NCBI GenBank assembly: GCA_040758375.1
Contig: JBFLWE010000028.1
Span: 1-54,929 of the forward strand
DNA length: 54,929 nt
Origin: CAMLIZ01 sp040758375
GTDB taxonomy: Bacteria > Pseudomonadota > Gammaproteobacteria > Burkholderiales > Burkholderiaceae_C
Direction: 5' to 3'
Positions 6,904-15,655 of this stretch are shown one piece after another. The notes beneath the pieces are model-generated. The model saw nothing but the letters and a program-made list of their open reading frames with translations, ran no database searches and was not told the origin of the DNA. The stretch's first letter is position 1; each line of letters starts with the position of its first letter. Both the position numbers and the translations under genes were made by a program.

Positions 6904-8277
6904 TCAACTGCCCGCGATCTTCATGCGCTCGATCAACACCGAGCCGATGGTCTTGGTGCCCATGGTGTAGGTGTCGGCGCCCACGGCCACGATGCGCTGG
7001 AACATCTCTTTGAGATTGCCCGCGATGGTGACTTCCTGCACCGGGTGCACGATGCGGCCGTCGTCGACCCAGAAGCCCGCCGCCCCGCGAGAATAGTCGC
7101 CGGTCACGTAGTTGACGCCCTGGCCCATCAACTCGATCACGAACAGGCCCCGGTGGAGCTTGCGCAGCATCTCGTCGAGGTCGTCGCCGGGCCGTGTGAG
7201 CCGGCTGCTGAGCATGAGGTTCTGCGAGCCGCCGGCATGCCCGGTGGTGCGCATGCCCAGCTTGCGCGCGGAGTAGCTGGAAAGAAAGTAGCCCTGCACG
7301 GCCCCGCCTTCGGCCACGGTGCGCGGCCGGGTCGCGACACCCTCGTCGTCGAAGGGCGCACTGCCCTTTCCCTTGGCGACGTGCGGGTCTTCGTGGATGT
7401 CGATGTGCTCGGCCAGCACTTGCTTGCCGAGGCAGTCCACCAGGAAGCTGGCCTTGCGATACAGCGCGCCGCCACTGGTGGCCTGCACATAGGCGCCCAG
7501 CAGGCCCGAGGCCAAGGTGGACTCGAACAGCACCGGCACTTCGCAGGTGGGGATCTTGCGGGAACGCAGCCGCGACAACGCGCGCTCGGCGGCGTAACGG
7601 CCCACGGCCTCGGGGGCAGCCATGTCGGCGGCATCGCGCTCCGACGTGTACCAGGCATCGCGCTGCATGTCGTCGCCACGGCCGGCGATCGGCGCCACCG
7701 ACAACGAATGGCGCGAACTGGCGTACCCGCCGCGGAACCCACGCGTGTTGCCGGCAAAGAAGTGCGACTGCTGGGCCGACACGCCGGCACCTTCCGAATT
7801 GGTGATGCGCCGGTCGGTGCCGAGCGCGGCCGCCTCGCAGCGCCGCGCGAGTTCGGCGGCGCGCTCGGCATCGATGTCCCAGGGGTGGAACAGGTCGAGG
7901 TCGCGCGCGGCCTGCTCGGGCGTGGCCAGATCCTGCTCGTCGGGCAGGCCGGCGGCCGGGTCTTCGGCGGTGAAGCGGGCGATATCGTAGGCCGCCTGCA
8001 CCGTCTGCTCCAGCGCCTGGCGCGAAAAGTCGGAGGTGCTGGCATTGCCGCGGCGCTGCCCCAGGTACACCGTGACGCCGACCGACTTGTCGCGGTTGCG
8101 CTCCACGTTTTCCAGCTCGCCCTTGCGCACCGACACCGACAGTCCCACGCCCTCCGACACCTCCACGCCGGCATCGCTGGCGCCCTTGGCGCGCGCGATC
8201 GCGAGCGCGTCTTCCACGATCTGCTGGAACTGCGCTCGGGAGTAGGCGAAACCGGAATCGCTGCGGGCTTGCGTCAT
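6904..8277 (-). CDS. pmbA: Metallopeptidase PmbA/TldE
   Basis: This 457-residue protein is the TldE (PmbA) subunit of the TldD/TldE zinc protease, which trims small peptides such as microcin B17 and CcdA in E. coli. Length matches E. coli PmbA (about 450). Recognisable stretches are ASDAGVEVSEGVGLSVSVRKGELENVE near residue 33, GVTVYLGQRRGNASTSDF near 69 and TGDYSRGAAGFWVDDGRI near 405, typical of the family's C-terminal half. TldE itself lacks the zinc-binding HExxxH of TldD. No tldD is in the window. ATG 8277 is chosen from the start of similarity. It is divergent from darP with only 55 bases between them. Confidence 0.93.
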   Translation of the reverse strand: MTQARSDSGFAYSRAQFQQIVEDALAIARAKGASDAGVEVSEGVGLSVSVRKGELENVERNRDKSVGVTVYLGQRRGNASTSDFSRQALEQTVQAAYDIARFTAEDPAAGLPDEQDLATPEQAARDLDLFHPWDIDAERAAELARRCEAAALGTDRRITNSEGAGVSAQQSHFFAGNTRGFRGGYASSRHSLSVAPIAGRGDDMQRDAWYTSERDAADMAAPEAVGRYAAERALSRLRSRKIPTCEVPVLFESTLASGLLGAYVQATSGGALYRKASFLVDCLGKQVLAEHIDIHEDPHVAKGKGSAPFDDEGVATRPRTVAEGGAVQGYFLSSYSARKLGMRTTGHAGGSQNLMLSSRLTRPGDDLDEMLRKLHRGLFVIELMGQGVNYVTGDYSRGAAGFWVDDGRIVHPVQEVTIAGNLKEMFQRIVAVGADTYTMGTKTIGSVLIERMKIAGS

Positions 8278-8315
8278 CGTGGATCGGGCGCGTGCGCCGT
8301 GAAAAAGGTCGCGGC

Positions 8316-8321
8316 TATCAT
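8316..8321 (+). promoter_or_regulatory. Possible -10 for darP, giving a very short leader
   Basis: TATCAT ends 11 bases before the darP ATG at 8333, and no Shine-Dalgarno sequence lies between. A transcript from here would have about five leader bases. Confidence 0.4.
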
Positions 8322-8332
8322 AGCGACCCCCT

Positions 8333-8866
8333 ATGCCGACCGCGACGCCGTTGTCCATGTCCCTGCGCGAAGATGACCCGTCGAACGAACGGCCCAGCAA
8401 GTCGCAGCTCAAGCGGGAGTCGCATGCGCTGCAGGCGCTGGGCGAGGAGCTGGCGCAGTTGCCCAACGACCGGCTCGCGGCGCTGCAGGCGCCCGAGGCT
8501 CTGATCGAGGCGATCCGCGAGTACAAGCGCACGCGCTCCCACGAGGGCCGGCGCCGCCAGATGCAGCTGATCGGCAAGCTGATGCGGCAGGCCGACCCCG
8601 AGCCGCTGCGCGAGGCGGTGGCGGCCATGAAGGTGCCGCACGCGCGCGACACGCTGGCGCTGCATCAGGCAGAACACTGGCGCGAGGCGCTGATCGCCGA
8701 CGACGGCGCACTTGAGCGCTGGATGGCCGGGCACCCGGACACCGACACACAACAGCTGCGCAGCCTGATCCGCGCCGCACGCAAGGAAGGCGCCCTGCCG
8801 CCCGAGCAGCGCCACGGGCGCTGCTACCGCGAGCTGTTCCAGTTCATCAAGAAGGCGATGGCATGA
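8333..8866 (+). CDS. darP: Dual-action ribosomal maturation protein DarP (DUF615, YjgA)
   Basis: This 177-residue protein belongs to the YjgA/DUF615 family, now called DarP, which binds late pre-50S particles and helps form the peptidyl transferase centre. Diagnostic stretches are ERPSKSQLKRESHALQALGEEL near residue 18 and RRRQMQLIGKLMRQ near residue 73, and the C-terminus YRELFQFIKKAMA is family-like. ATG 8333 is the first start; an alternative ATG at 8357 (MSLREDD) would also keep the conserved part. There is no Shine-Dalgarno before either. It overlaps mogA by four bases (ATGA), so the two are translationally coupled. Confidence 0.93.
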   Translation: MPTATPLSMSLREDDPSNERPSKSQLKRESHALQALGEELAQLPNDRLAALQAPEALIEAIREYKRTRSHEGRRRQMQLIGKLMRQADPEPLREAVAAMKVPHARDTLALHQAEHWREALIADDGALERWMAGHPDTDTQQLRSLIRAARKEGALPPEQRHGRCYRELFQFIKKAMA

Positions 8867-9453
8867 CCTACGACAACGTGCGCATCGGCGTAGTGTCGAT
8901 CAGCGACCGCGCCTCCACCGGCGTCTACGAAGACAAGGGGCTGCCGGCATTGCGCGACTGGCTCACGCGCGCGCTGCGCAACCCCATCGAGTGGGAAAGC
9001 CGGCTCATCCCCGACGAGCGCGAGCAGATCAGCGCCACCTTGCGCGAGCTGGTCGACGACCGGCGCTGCAACCTGGTGCTCACCACCGGCGGCACCGGTC
9101 CTTCGCCGCGCGATGTGACCCCGGAGGCCACGCTGGCGGTGGCCGACAAGGAGATGCCCGGCTTCGGCGAGCAGATGCGGCAGATCAGCCTGAAGTTCGT
9201 GCCCACGGCCATCCTCTCGCGGCAGGTGGCGGTGATCCGCGGCAAGGCGCTGATCATCAACCTGCCGGGGCAGCCGAAGTCGATTGCCGAGACGCTGGAG
9301 GGCCTGCCGAACGCGCAGCCGCCGGTGCCCGGCATCTTCGCGGCCGTGCCCTACTGCATCGACCTGATCGGCGGGCCGTACCTGGAGACGGTCCCGGCAG
9401 TCTGCGCCGCGTTCCGCCCCAAGTCGGCGGTGCGCAATCCCGCGGCTACTTGA
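8863..9453 (+). CDS. mogA: Molybdopterin adenylyltransferase
   Basis: MogA adenylates molybdopterin with ATP before molybdenum insertion in molybdenum-cofactor synthesis, in the cytoplasm. The 196-residue length fits the single-domain MogA form rather than fused MoeA/Cnx1. The N-terminus RIGVVSISDRASTGVYEDKG and the core TTGGTGPSPRDVTPEAT (around residues 74-90) are the MPT-binding signature. NLPGQPKSIAETLEGL near residue 130 completes the fold. It is coupled to darP and converges with cysE, overlapping its end by eight bases. No other molybdenum cofactor gene is in the window. Confidence 0.95.
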   Translation: MTYDNVRIGVVSISDRASTGVYEDKGLPALRDWLTRALRNPIEWESRLIPDEREQISATLRELVDDRRCNLVLTTGGTGPSPRDVTPEATLAVADKEMPGFGEQMRQISLKFVPTAILSRQVAVIRGKALIINLPGQPKSIAETLEGLPNAQPPVPGIFAAVPYCIDLIGGPYLETVPAVCAAFRPKSAVRNPAAT

Positions 9454-10207
9454 CCAGCCTTTCGAGCGTCTGCGCGTCGAACTGCTCGGTGGTCTGCGCG
9501 TCCTCGGGCACGCACGCCTCATCCTTGACGTCGGCCGAGAGCTTCTCGATCGCCTTCCACAGCAGCGCGATCTGGTGCTCGTGGCCGGCGGTGTGGTCGA
9601 TCAGGCCCTTCATCGCCTTGGCCACCGGGTCGTCGCCGAGCGTCACGCCGTAGGCGGTGAAGCCCTTGGGCGCCTCGCCCGCCTCGGTGTCCTTGGCTTC
9701 GATGATGCGCGCCGGAATGCCCACCGCCGTGGCCCCGGGCGGCACGGGCTTGAGCAGCACCGCGTTGGCGCCCACGCGGGCACCGTCGCCCACCGTGAAG
9801 CCGCCCAGCACCTTGGCGCCTGCGCTCACCACCACGCCCCTGCCGAGCGTGGGGTGCCGCTTGGTACCCTTGTACAGCGAGGTGCCGCCCAAGGTGACGC
9901 CCTGGTAGATGGTGCATTCGTCGCCGATCTCGGCCGTCTCGCCGACCACCAAGCCCATGCCGTGGTCGATGAACACGCGGCGGCCCACCTTGGCGCCCGG
10001 ATGGATCTCGATGCCGGTGAGCCAGCGCGCCACATTGGAGATGAAGCGCGCCGGCCAGTGCCAGCCGTGCGTCCAGCAGGCGTGCGCCCAGCGATGGAGC
10101 ATCAGCGCATGCAGGCCCGGATAACAGGTGAGCACCTCCCACGCCGAACGCGCCGCAGGGTCGCGTTCGAGGATGCAGGCGATGTCTTCACGCAATCGGC
10201 TGAACAT
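9446..10207 (-). CDS. cysE: Serine O-acetyltransferase
   Basis: CysE makes O-acetylserine from serine and acetyl-CoA, the first step of cysteine synthesis. The 253-residue protein has the short helical N-terminal part (MFSRLREDIACILERDPAARS) and a left-handed beta helix of hexapeptide repeats with TGIEIHPGAKVGRRVFIDHGMGLVVGETA, where Asp-His are the catalytic pair, and the acetyl-CoA loop YQGVTLGGTS. ATG 10207 is used because the family sequence begins there; an upstream in-frame start would add 18 unrelated residues. A possible -10 (TACACT, 10247-10242 on this strand) lies 34 bases upstream. A long C-terminal tail after the beta helix is not typical and may be flexible. Confidence 0.94.
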   Translation of the reverse strand: MFSRLREDIACILERDPAARSAWEVLTCYPGLHALMLHRWAHACWTHGWHWPARFISNVARWLTGIEIHPGAKVGRRVFIDHGMGLVVGETAEIGDECTIYQGVTLGGTSLYKGTKRHPTLGRGVVVSAGAKVLGGFTVGDGARVGANAVLLKPVPPGATAVGIPARIIEAKDTEAGEAPKGFTAYGVTLGDDPVAKAMKGLIDHTAGHEHQIALLWKAIEKLSADVKDEACVPEDAQTTEQFDAQTLERLVK

Positions 10208-10247
10208 GGCTGTCTGTCGCTCGAACAGAAGGGGAGTGGGAAGTGTA

Positions 10248-10271
10248 TGCGGGCCATGCATAACGCCCGCA
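10248..10271. promoter_or_regulatory. Hairpin between trmJ and cysE
   Basis: TGCGGGC (10248-10254) and GCCCGCA (10265-10271) form a seven-base stem with a ten-base loop. No T run follows on the minus strand, so it is not a classic terminator; it overlaps the presumed cysE promoter. Confidence 0.35.
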
Positions 10272-10280
10272 GCGTCGGGG

Positions 10281-11015
10281 TCATCGCAGCAGCAGCTTCT
10301 CGACTGCCCGCGCGATGCCGCGCAGGATGTGCACCTCGGTCTGCCGCAACTGCGCCCGATTGAGCAGCTGCTGCAGGCGCGGCATCAGCTTCTTCGGCGC
10401 GGCCGGGTCGAGGAAGCCGATGCGCACCAGCACCTCGCGCCAGTGGCCCAGCAAGCCGGCGATGGACGCGGCATCCGCCAAGGCCGGGTCCAAGGTTCGC
10501 GACTGAACCTCGAAACCACCCAGCGCCTGGCGCCAGTCGTACGCGATCAGTTGCACCGCCTGGGCCAGGTTGAGCGAGCCGTAGTCGGGATGCGTGGGGA
10601 TGCTCAGGCAGGCGTGGCAGCGGTACACGTCGTCGTTCGACAGGCCGAAGCGTTCGCCGCCGAAGACGAAAGCCACGCGCACCGGCTCGGCCGCCAGCGA
10701 CGCGAACAACGCGCGCGGCGCATGGGTGGGCGGCCCGAAGTCGCGCGGCGTCATCGCGGTGGCGCAGGCGAAATGCACGCCCTGCAGCGCCTGCTCCAGC
10801 GTGTCCACCACCCGCGCGCGTGCCAGGATGTCGGCGGCGCCGCTGGCCATGGCCACCGTCTCCTCGCGCGAGAGCACGTCATCGAAGCGCGGCTGCACCA
10901 GCACCAGGTCGGAAAAGCCCATCACCTTCATCGCGCGCGCCGCGGCGCCCACGTTGCCGGCGTGGCTGGTGTGCATCAGCACGAAGCGGGTGGGATCAGC
11001 GTGTGAGGTCTGCAC
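10281..11015 (-). CDS. trmJ: tRNA (cytidine/uridine-32-2'-O)-methyltransferase TrmJ
   Basis: TrmJ is a SPOUT-class enzyme that 2'-O-methylates position 32 of several tRNAs using S-adenosylmethionine. The 244-residue protein shows RFVLMHTSHAGNVGAAARAMKVMGF at the N-terminus, AFVFGGERFGLSNDD near residue 125 and SLNLAQAVQLIAYDWR near 153, the three parts of the knotted SAM site. The start is a GTG at 11015; the next ATG would cut into the conserved NTSH-like motif. It is divergent from suhB, a pairing common in Burkholderiales and other proteobacteria. Confidence 0.94.
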   Translation of the reverse strand: MQTSHADPTRFVLMHTSHAGNVGAAARAMKVMGFSDLVLVQPRFDDVLSREETVAMASGAADILARARVVDTLEQALQGVHFACATAMTPRDFGPPTHAPRALFASLAAEPVRVAFVFGGERFGLSNDDVYRCHACLSIPTHPDYGSLNLAQAVQLIAYDWRQALGGFEVQSRTLDPALADAASIAGLLGHWREVLVRIGFLDPAAPKKLMPRLQQLLNRAQLRQTEVHILRGIARAVEKLLLR

Positions 11016-11085
11016 GAAGGGGGTCGGCTAAAACGCATGCATTTCAGCCCGGGCTCGCACCGCGGCAGCGATGTGATGCCGAAGC

Positions 11086-11091
11086 TAAAAT
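11086..11091 (+). promoter_or_regulatory. Possible -10 element for suhB
   Basis: TAAAAT lies 100 bases before the suhB ATG in the trmJ-suhB divergent region. The -35 position is GC-rich and not recognisable. Confidence 0.35.
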
Positions 11092-11190
11092 CGCGCCCAT
11101 TATCTGCAGCACGGGTCACCCGCTGCCTGACCGCTGCGCCGCTCTTTCCCCCCGTTGCCCGGTTGCCGTTTTCCCACGCGTGAGTCGCCC

Positions 11191-12150
11191 ATGTCCCAAG
11201 CCTTGAATCCCATGCTCAACATCGCCGTCAAGGCAGCCCGCGCGGCGGGGGCGATCATCAACCGGGCCTCGCTCGATCTCGACTTGCTCAAGATCAACAC
11301 CAAGTCGCCCAACGACTTCGTGACCGAGGTGGACCAGGCCGCCGAGGCCGCCATCATCGAGACGCTGCTCACCGCCTACCCCGGCCACGGCATCCTGGCC
11401 GAAGAATCCGGCCGCGAGCACGGTGCCAAGAACAGCGAATACGTCTGGATCATCGACCCGCTGGACGGCACCACCAACTTCATCCACGGCTTCCCCGTCT
11501 ATGCGGTGTCCATCGCGCTGGCGCACCGCGGCCAGGTGCAGCAGGCGGTGGTGTACGACCCCGCGCGCAATGACCTGTTCTATGCCTCCAAGGGCCGCGG
11601 CGCCTTTCTGAACGACCGGCGCCTGCGTGTCTCCAAGCGCACGCGCTTGTCGGATGCGCTCATCGGCACCGGCTTTCCGTTCCGCAAGGGCGACAATTTC
11701 AAGCGCTACGTGAAGATGTTCGAAGAGGTGATGCAGCACTGCGCGGGCCTGCGCCGCCCGGGCGCCGCCGCGCTCGACCTGTGCTACGTGGCCGCCGGCT
11801 GGTACGACGGCTTCTTCGAGACGGGCTTAAACCCCTGGGACGTGGCGGCCGGCTCGCTGATGATCACCGAAGCCGGCGGCCTGATCGGCAACTTCACCGG
11901 CGAGGCCGACTACCTGTTCCAGCGCGAGGTGGTGGCCGGCACGCCCAAGATCTACGGCCAGCTCGTGCAGATGCTCTCGCCCTACACCCGCGTGATCAAG
12001 ACCGACGAGGAAGTGCCGGCGCCGGCCGGGATGCAGACCACGCCCGAGGCCGCACTGGCCGCCGCGCTGCACGCGGGCGAACAGTCGCAGGAGACACCCG
12101 CCCCCGAGAAGAAGAAGGGGCCGGTGCGGGTGCGCAAGACCGACCTCTGA
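11191..12150 (+). CDS. suhB: Inositol-1-monophosphatase family protein SuhB
   Basis: SuhB is a Mg-dependent phosphatase of inositol monophosphate that in E. coli also acts with the Nus complex on rRNA transcription. The metal site is visible as EES (near residue 71) and WIIDPLDGTTNFIHGFP (near residue 87), and GLNPWDVAAGSLMITEAGG near residue 211 is the second signature. The first 270 residues match the usual length; a C-terminal extension of about 50 residues, Ala-rich then Lys/Arg-rich (KKKGPVRVRKTDL), is extra. ATG 11191 is chosen by similarity over upstream in-frame codons. mutS starts 19 bases downstream. Confidence 0.94.
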   Translation: MSQALNPMLNIAVKAARAAGAIINRASLDLDLLKINTKSPNDFVTEVDQAAEAAIIETLLTAYPGHGILAEESGREHGAKNSEYVWIIDPLDGTTNFIHGFPVYAVSIALAHRGQVQQAVVYDPARNDLFYASKGRGAFLNDRRLRVSKRTRLSDALIGTGFPFRKGDNFKRYVKMFEEVMQHCAGLRRPGAAALDLCYVAAGWYDGFFETGLNPWDVAAGSLMITEAGGLIGNFTGEADYLFQREVVAGTPKIYGQLVQMLSPYTRVIKTDEEVPAPAGMQTTPEAALAAALHAGEQSQETPAPEKKKGPVRVRKTDL

Positions 12151-12169
12151 GCATCGGCCGGCCGCCGCG

Positions 12170-14749
12170 ATGAACGCACCGAACGACTTCGGCGCTCACA
12201 CGCCGGTGATGCAGCAGTACTTCCGTCTGAAGACGCAGTACCCGGAGGCGCTCGTGTTCTTCCGCATGGGCGACTTCTACGAGGTGTTCTACGACGACGC
12301 CCGCAAGTGCAACCGGCTGCTCGACATCACCCTCACCTCGCGCGGCATGAGCGCCGGCGAGCCGGTGGTGATGGCCGGCGTGCCGGTGCATGCGCTGGAG
12401 TCCTATCTCGCCAAGCTCATCAAGATGGGCGAGGCAGTGGCCATTGCCGAGCAGGTGGGCGACGTGGCCACCGCCAAGGGGCCGGTGGAACGCAAGGTGA
12501 TGCGGGTGGTCACGCCCGGCACCGTCACCGACACCGAGCTGCTGTCGGACCGTGTCGATACGCTGCTGGTGGCGGTGGCGCGGCAGCGCGCGACCTTCGG
12601 CCTGGCGTGGCTGGGCCTGTCGAGCGGGCAGCTCGGCATCACCGAATGCGGCGAACGCGAGCTGGGCACTTGGCTGGCGCGGCTGGATGCGGCGGAAATC
12701 CTGGTCGACCGCGACGACGTGCCCCAGGCGCTGCAGGCGGCGGGCGCCGCGATCACGCACCGGCCCGCGTGGCAGTTCGACAGCGCCCTGGGCCAGCGCA
12801 AGCTGTGCGAGCAGCTGCGCGTGGCTTCGCTGGCAGGCTTCAACGCGCAGGACCTGCACGCCGCGCAGGCCGCCGCCGCCGCGTTGCTGGCCTATGCCGA
12901 GCACACCCAGTCGCGCGCGCTGGGCCACGTGCGCACGCTGCAGGTGGCGCGCGCCAACGAGCTGCTGGATCTGCCGCCCGCCACCCACCGCAACCTCGAG
13001 CTCACGCGCACCCTGCGCGGCGAAGACAGCCCCACGCTGCTGTCGCTGCTCGACACCTGCCGCACCGGCATGGGCAGCCGCACGCTGCGCCACTGGCTCA
13101 CGCATCCGCTGCGCACGCGCGACGAGGCCACGGCACGTCACGACGCGATCGATGTACTGCTGCGCGAAGGCGTCGAACCGCTGCGCGAGGCGCTGCGCCA
13201 TGTGAGCGACGTGGAGCGCATCAGCTCGCGCATCGCGCTGCGCCAGGTGCGCCCGCGCGAGCTGGCCGGCCTGCGCGCGACGCTGCAGCACCTGCCCGCG
13301 CTGCGCGCGCAGGCACCTTCCGGCTGCGCGCTGCTCGATGCGCTGCACCAGGCGCTGCAACCCGCTCCGCAAATCGGCGCCCTGCTCTCGCAGGCCGTTG
13401 CCGAGGAACCCGCCGTGATGCTGCGCGACGGCGGCGTCATCGCTCCCGGCTTCGACCCCGAGCTCGACGAGCTGCGCGGCATCAGCCAGAACTGCGACGC
13501 CTACCTGCTGGACCTGGAGACGCGCGAGCGCCACCGCACCGGCATTGCCAACCTGCGCGTGCAATACAACAAGGTGCACGGCTTCTACATCGAGGTCACC
13601 TCGGGGCAGCTCGACCGCGTGCCGCTGGACTACCAGCGCCGCCAGACGCTGAAGAACTGCGAGCGCTTCATCACGCCGGAGCTCAAGGCCTTCGAGGACA
13701 AGGCGCTGTCGGCGCAAGAGCGCGCGCTGGCGCGCGAGAAGATGCTCTACGAGATGCTGCTCGACGAGCTGCAGCCGCACCTGCCGGCGCTGTCGGCCCT
13801 GGCGCGCGCGCTCGCCACCTTCGACGCGTTGGCGGCACTGGCCGAACGCGCCGCCACGCTCGGCTGGTGCCGGCCGCTGTTCACCAAGGAGGCGTGCATC
13901 GAGATCGAGGCCGGCCGCCACCCGGTGGTGGAGGCTCGCCTGCAGGAAACCGGCAGCGGCAACTTCATGCCCAACGACTGCCGGCTCGACGCCACGCGCC
14001 GCATGCTGGTGATCACCGGCCCCAACATGGGTGGCAAGAGCACCTTCATGCGCCAGGTGGCGCTGATCGCGCTGCTGGCGGCCATGGGCTCCTTCGTGCC
14101 CGCGCGCGCCTGCCGGCTGGGGCCCATCGACGCCATCCACACCCGCATCGGCGCGGCCGACGACCTGGCCAATGCGCAGTCGACCTTCATGCTGGAGATG
14201 ACCGAGGCGGCCGCCATCCTGCACGGCGCCACCGAGCATTCGCTGGTGCTGATGGACGAGATCGGCCGCGGCACCTCCACCTTCGACGGGCTGGCCCTGG
14301 CGGGCGCGATCGCCAGCCACCTGCACGACCGCAACAAGGCCTTCACGCTGTTCGCCACCCACTACTTCGAGCTGACCGAGTTCCCGAAGAAGCACGAGCG
14401 CGCGCTCAACGTGCACGTGTCGGCGGCGGAAAGCGGCGACGACATCGTGTTCCTGCACGACATCCAGCCCGGCCCGGCCAGCCGCAGCTACGGCGTGCAG
14501 GTGGCGCGGCTGGCCGGCATGCCCAGCCCGGTGATCCGTCAGGCGCGCGCCGCGCTCGAAGCGCTGGAGCGCCAGCAGCAGGCCGGCGACCCGCAGGTGG
14601 ATCTCTTTGCGCCGCCTCCGGCGCCGGCTGCCGCGGCGCCGGCTTCGCCCGTGGAAGAAGCGCTGGAAGACATCGACCCCGACAAGCTCTCGCCGCGCGA
14701 GGCGCTCGACATCCTCTACCGCCTGAAGGCCCTCACAGGAAACCCATGA
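12170..14749 (+). CDS. mutS: DNA mismatch repair protein MutS
   Basis: MutS finds mismatches and recruits MutL. The 859-residue protein has the mismatch-reading F-x-E motif in FFRMGDFYEVF near residue 33, connector and lever domains, the clamp region, and a C-terminal ATPase with Walker A GPNMGGKST near residues 617-625, the STFMLEMTE signature and Walker B LVLMDEIGRGTSTFDG. The C-terminal DKLSPREALDILYRLKAL is the tetramer helix seen in E. coli. The ATG at 12170 begins a normal N-terminus. It follows suhB closely and is followed by a short palindromic remnant before the Anbu gene. mutL is not in the window. Confidence 0.97.
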   Translation: MNAPNDFGAHTPVMQQYFRLKTQYPEALVFFRMGDFYEVFYDDARKCNRLLDITLTSRGMSAGEPVVMAGVPVHALESYLAKLIKMGEAVAIAEQVGDVATAKGPVERKVMRVVTPGTVTDTELLSDRVDTLLVAVARQRATFGLAWLGLSSGQLGITECGERELGTWLARLDAAEILVDRDDVPQALQAAGAAITHRPAWQFDSALGQRKLCEQLRVASLAGFNAQDLHAAQAAAAALLAYAEHTQSRALGHVRTLQVARANELLDLPPATHRNLELTRTLRGEDSPTLLSLLDTCRTGMGSRTLRHWLTHPLRTRDEATARHDAIDVLLREGVEPLREALRHVSDVERISSRIALRQVRPRELAGLRATLQHLPALRAQAPSGCALLDALHQALQPAPQIGALLSQAVAEEPAVMLRDGGVIAPGFDPELDELRGISQNCDAYLLDLETRERHRTGIANLRVQYNKVHGFYIEVTSGQLDRVPLDYQRRQTLKNCERFITPELKAFEDKALSAQERALAREKMLYEMLLDELQPHLPALSALARALATFDALAALAERAATLGWCRPLFTKEACIEIEAGRHPVVEARLQETGSGNFMPNDCRLDATRRMLVITGPNMGGKSTFMRQVALIALLAAMGSFVPARACRLGPIDAIHTRIGAADDLANAQSTFMLEMTEAAAILHGATEHSLVLMDEIGRGTSTFDGLALAGAIASHLHDRNKAFTLFATHYFELTEFPKKHERALNVHVSAAESGDDIVFLHDIQPGPASRSYGVQVARLAGMPSPVIRQARAALEALERQQQAGDPQVDLFAPPPAPAAAAPASPVEEALEDIDPDKLSPREALDILYRLKALTGNP

Positions 14750-14773
14750 CCCCCTACGCCCCCATCCGGTCGC

Positions 14774-14790
14774 TGCCCCCCGAGGGGGCA
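14774..14790. repeat. GC-rich palindrome (single-stem remnant of the dispersed element)
   Basis: TGCCCCC and GGGGGCA arms flank CGA. The 15 bases at 14775-14789 are identical to the second stem of the element at 39119-39133. The other stems are not visible here. Confidence 0.55.
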
Positions 14791-14828
14791 TTCATCCTCC
14801 TGGAGGCGGCTTCGCGGAGGACGCCGTC

Positions 14829-15653
14829 ATGACCTACTGCGTCGGTATCCGGCTCGATGCCGGCCTGGTGTTCATGTCCGACTCGCGCACCAACGCCGGC
14901 ATGGACCAGATCAGCAGCTACCGCAAGATGATGATCTACGAGCGGCCCGACGACCGCTTCATGGTGCTGCTGTCGGCCGGGAACCTGAGCATCTCGCAGT
15001 CGGTGCGCGAGCTGCTGCAGGTCGAGAAACTGGACAACGGCCACGAGCACGGCATCACGATCTGGAACGCCACGAGCATGTTCGACGCCGCGCGCGTGCT
15101 CGGCAGCACGGTGCGCCGCGTCTACGAACAGGACGGCCGGGCGCTCAAGGCCACCGGCGTGGACTTCAACGCCTCGTTCATCTTCGGTGGCCAGATCAAG
15201 GGCGAGGCGATGCGCCTGTTCCTGGTGTATTCGGCCGGCAACTTCATCGAGGCCACGCGCGAGACCAGCTTCTTCCAGATCGGCGAGTCCAAATACGGCA
15301 AACCCATCCTCGACCGCGTGATCACGCCCCGCACCACGCTGGACGAAGCCGCCAAGTGCGCGCTGATCTCGATGGACTCCACGCTCAAGTCCAACCTCTC
15401 GGTGGGCCTGCCGCTGGACCTGCTGGTCTACGAGAAGGACAAGTTCCTGTCGAACCAGGTGGTCTGCATCGACGAGGGCAACCCCTACTTCAGCATGATC
15501 CGCGGCACCTGGGGCCAGCGGCTGAAACAGGTGTTCGAGGACATCGAAGACCCGCGCTGGGACGGCGGGCACAGCGAGTTCCCGCTGTGCGTGCCCACCA
15601 CGCGCCATGAGCCGATGCGCAAGATCACCAAGCCCGACGAGAAGATCATCTGA
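14829..15653 (+). CDS. Proteasome-type peptidase, Anbu family
   Basis: This 274-residue protein resembles Anbu, an ancestral proteasome-beta-like Ntn hydrolase that forms open helical or ring assemblies. The start MTYCVGIRLDAGLVFMSDSRTNAG puts Thr at position 2, which becomes the N-terminal nucleophile when Met is removed, and Asp/Arg in SDSRT correspond to the proteasome catalytic pair. The rest (SYRKMMIYERPDDRFMVLLSAGNLSISQSV, and GESKYGKPILDRVITP) is typical. GGAGG lies at 14816-14820. Known Anbu operons also encode a transglutaminase, an alpha-E protein and an ATP-grasp; none of these is adjacent here. An alpha/beta hydrolase follows two bases later. Confidence 0.88.
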   Translation: MTYCVGIRLDAGLVFMSDSRTNAGMDQISSYRKMMIYERPDDRFMVLLSAGNLSISQSVRELLQVEKLDNGHEHGITIWNATSMFDAARVLGSTVRRVYEQDGRALKATGVDFNASFIFGGQIKGEAMRLFLVYSAGNFIEATRETSFFQIGESKYGKPILDRVITPRTTLDEAAKCALISMDSTLKSNLSVGLPLDLLVYEKDKFLSNQVVCIDEGNPYFSMIRGTWGQRLKQVFEDIEDPRWDGGHSEFPLCVPTTRHEPMRKITKPDEKII

Positions 15654-15655
15654 AG

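Noticed and set aside
11996..14791. Very long open frame on the minus strand opposite mutS
   Set aside because: It is an artefact of strong GC-rich third positions; the plus-strand frame is a full MutS and the minus frame gives Gln/His/Arg-rich nonsense.
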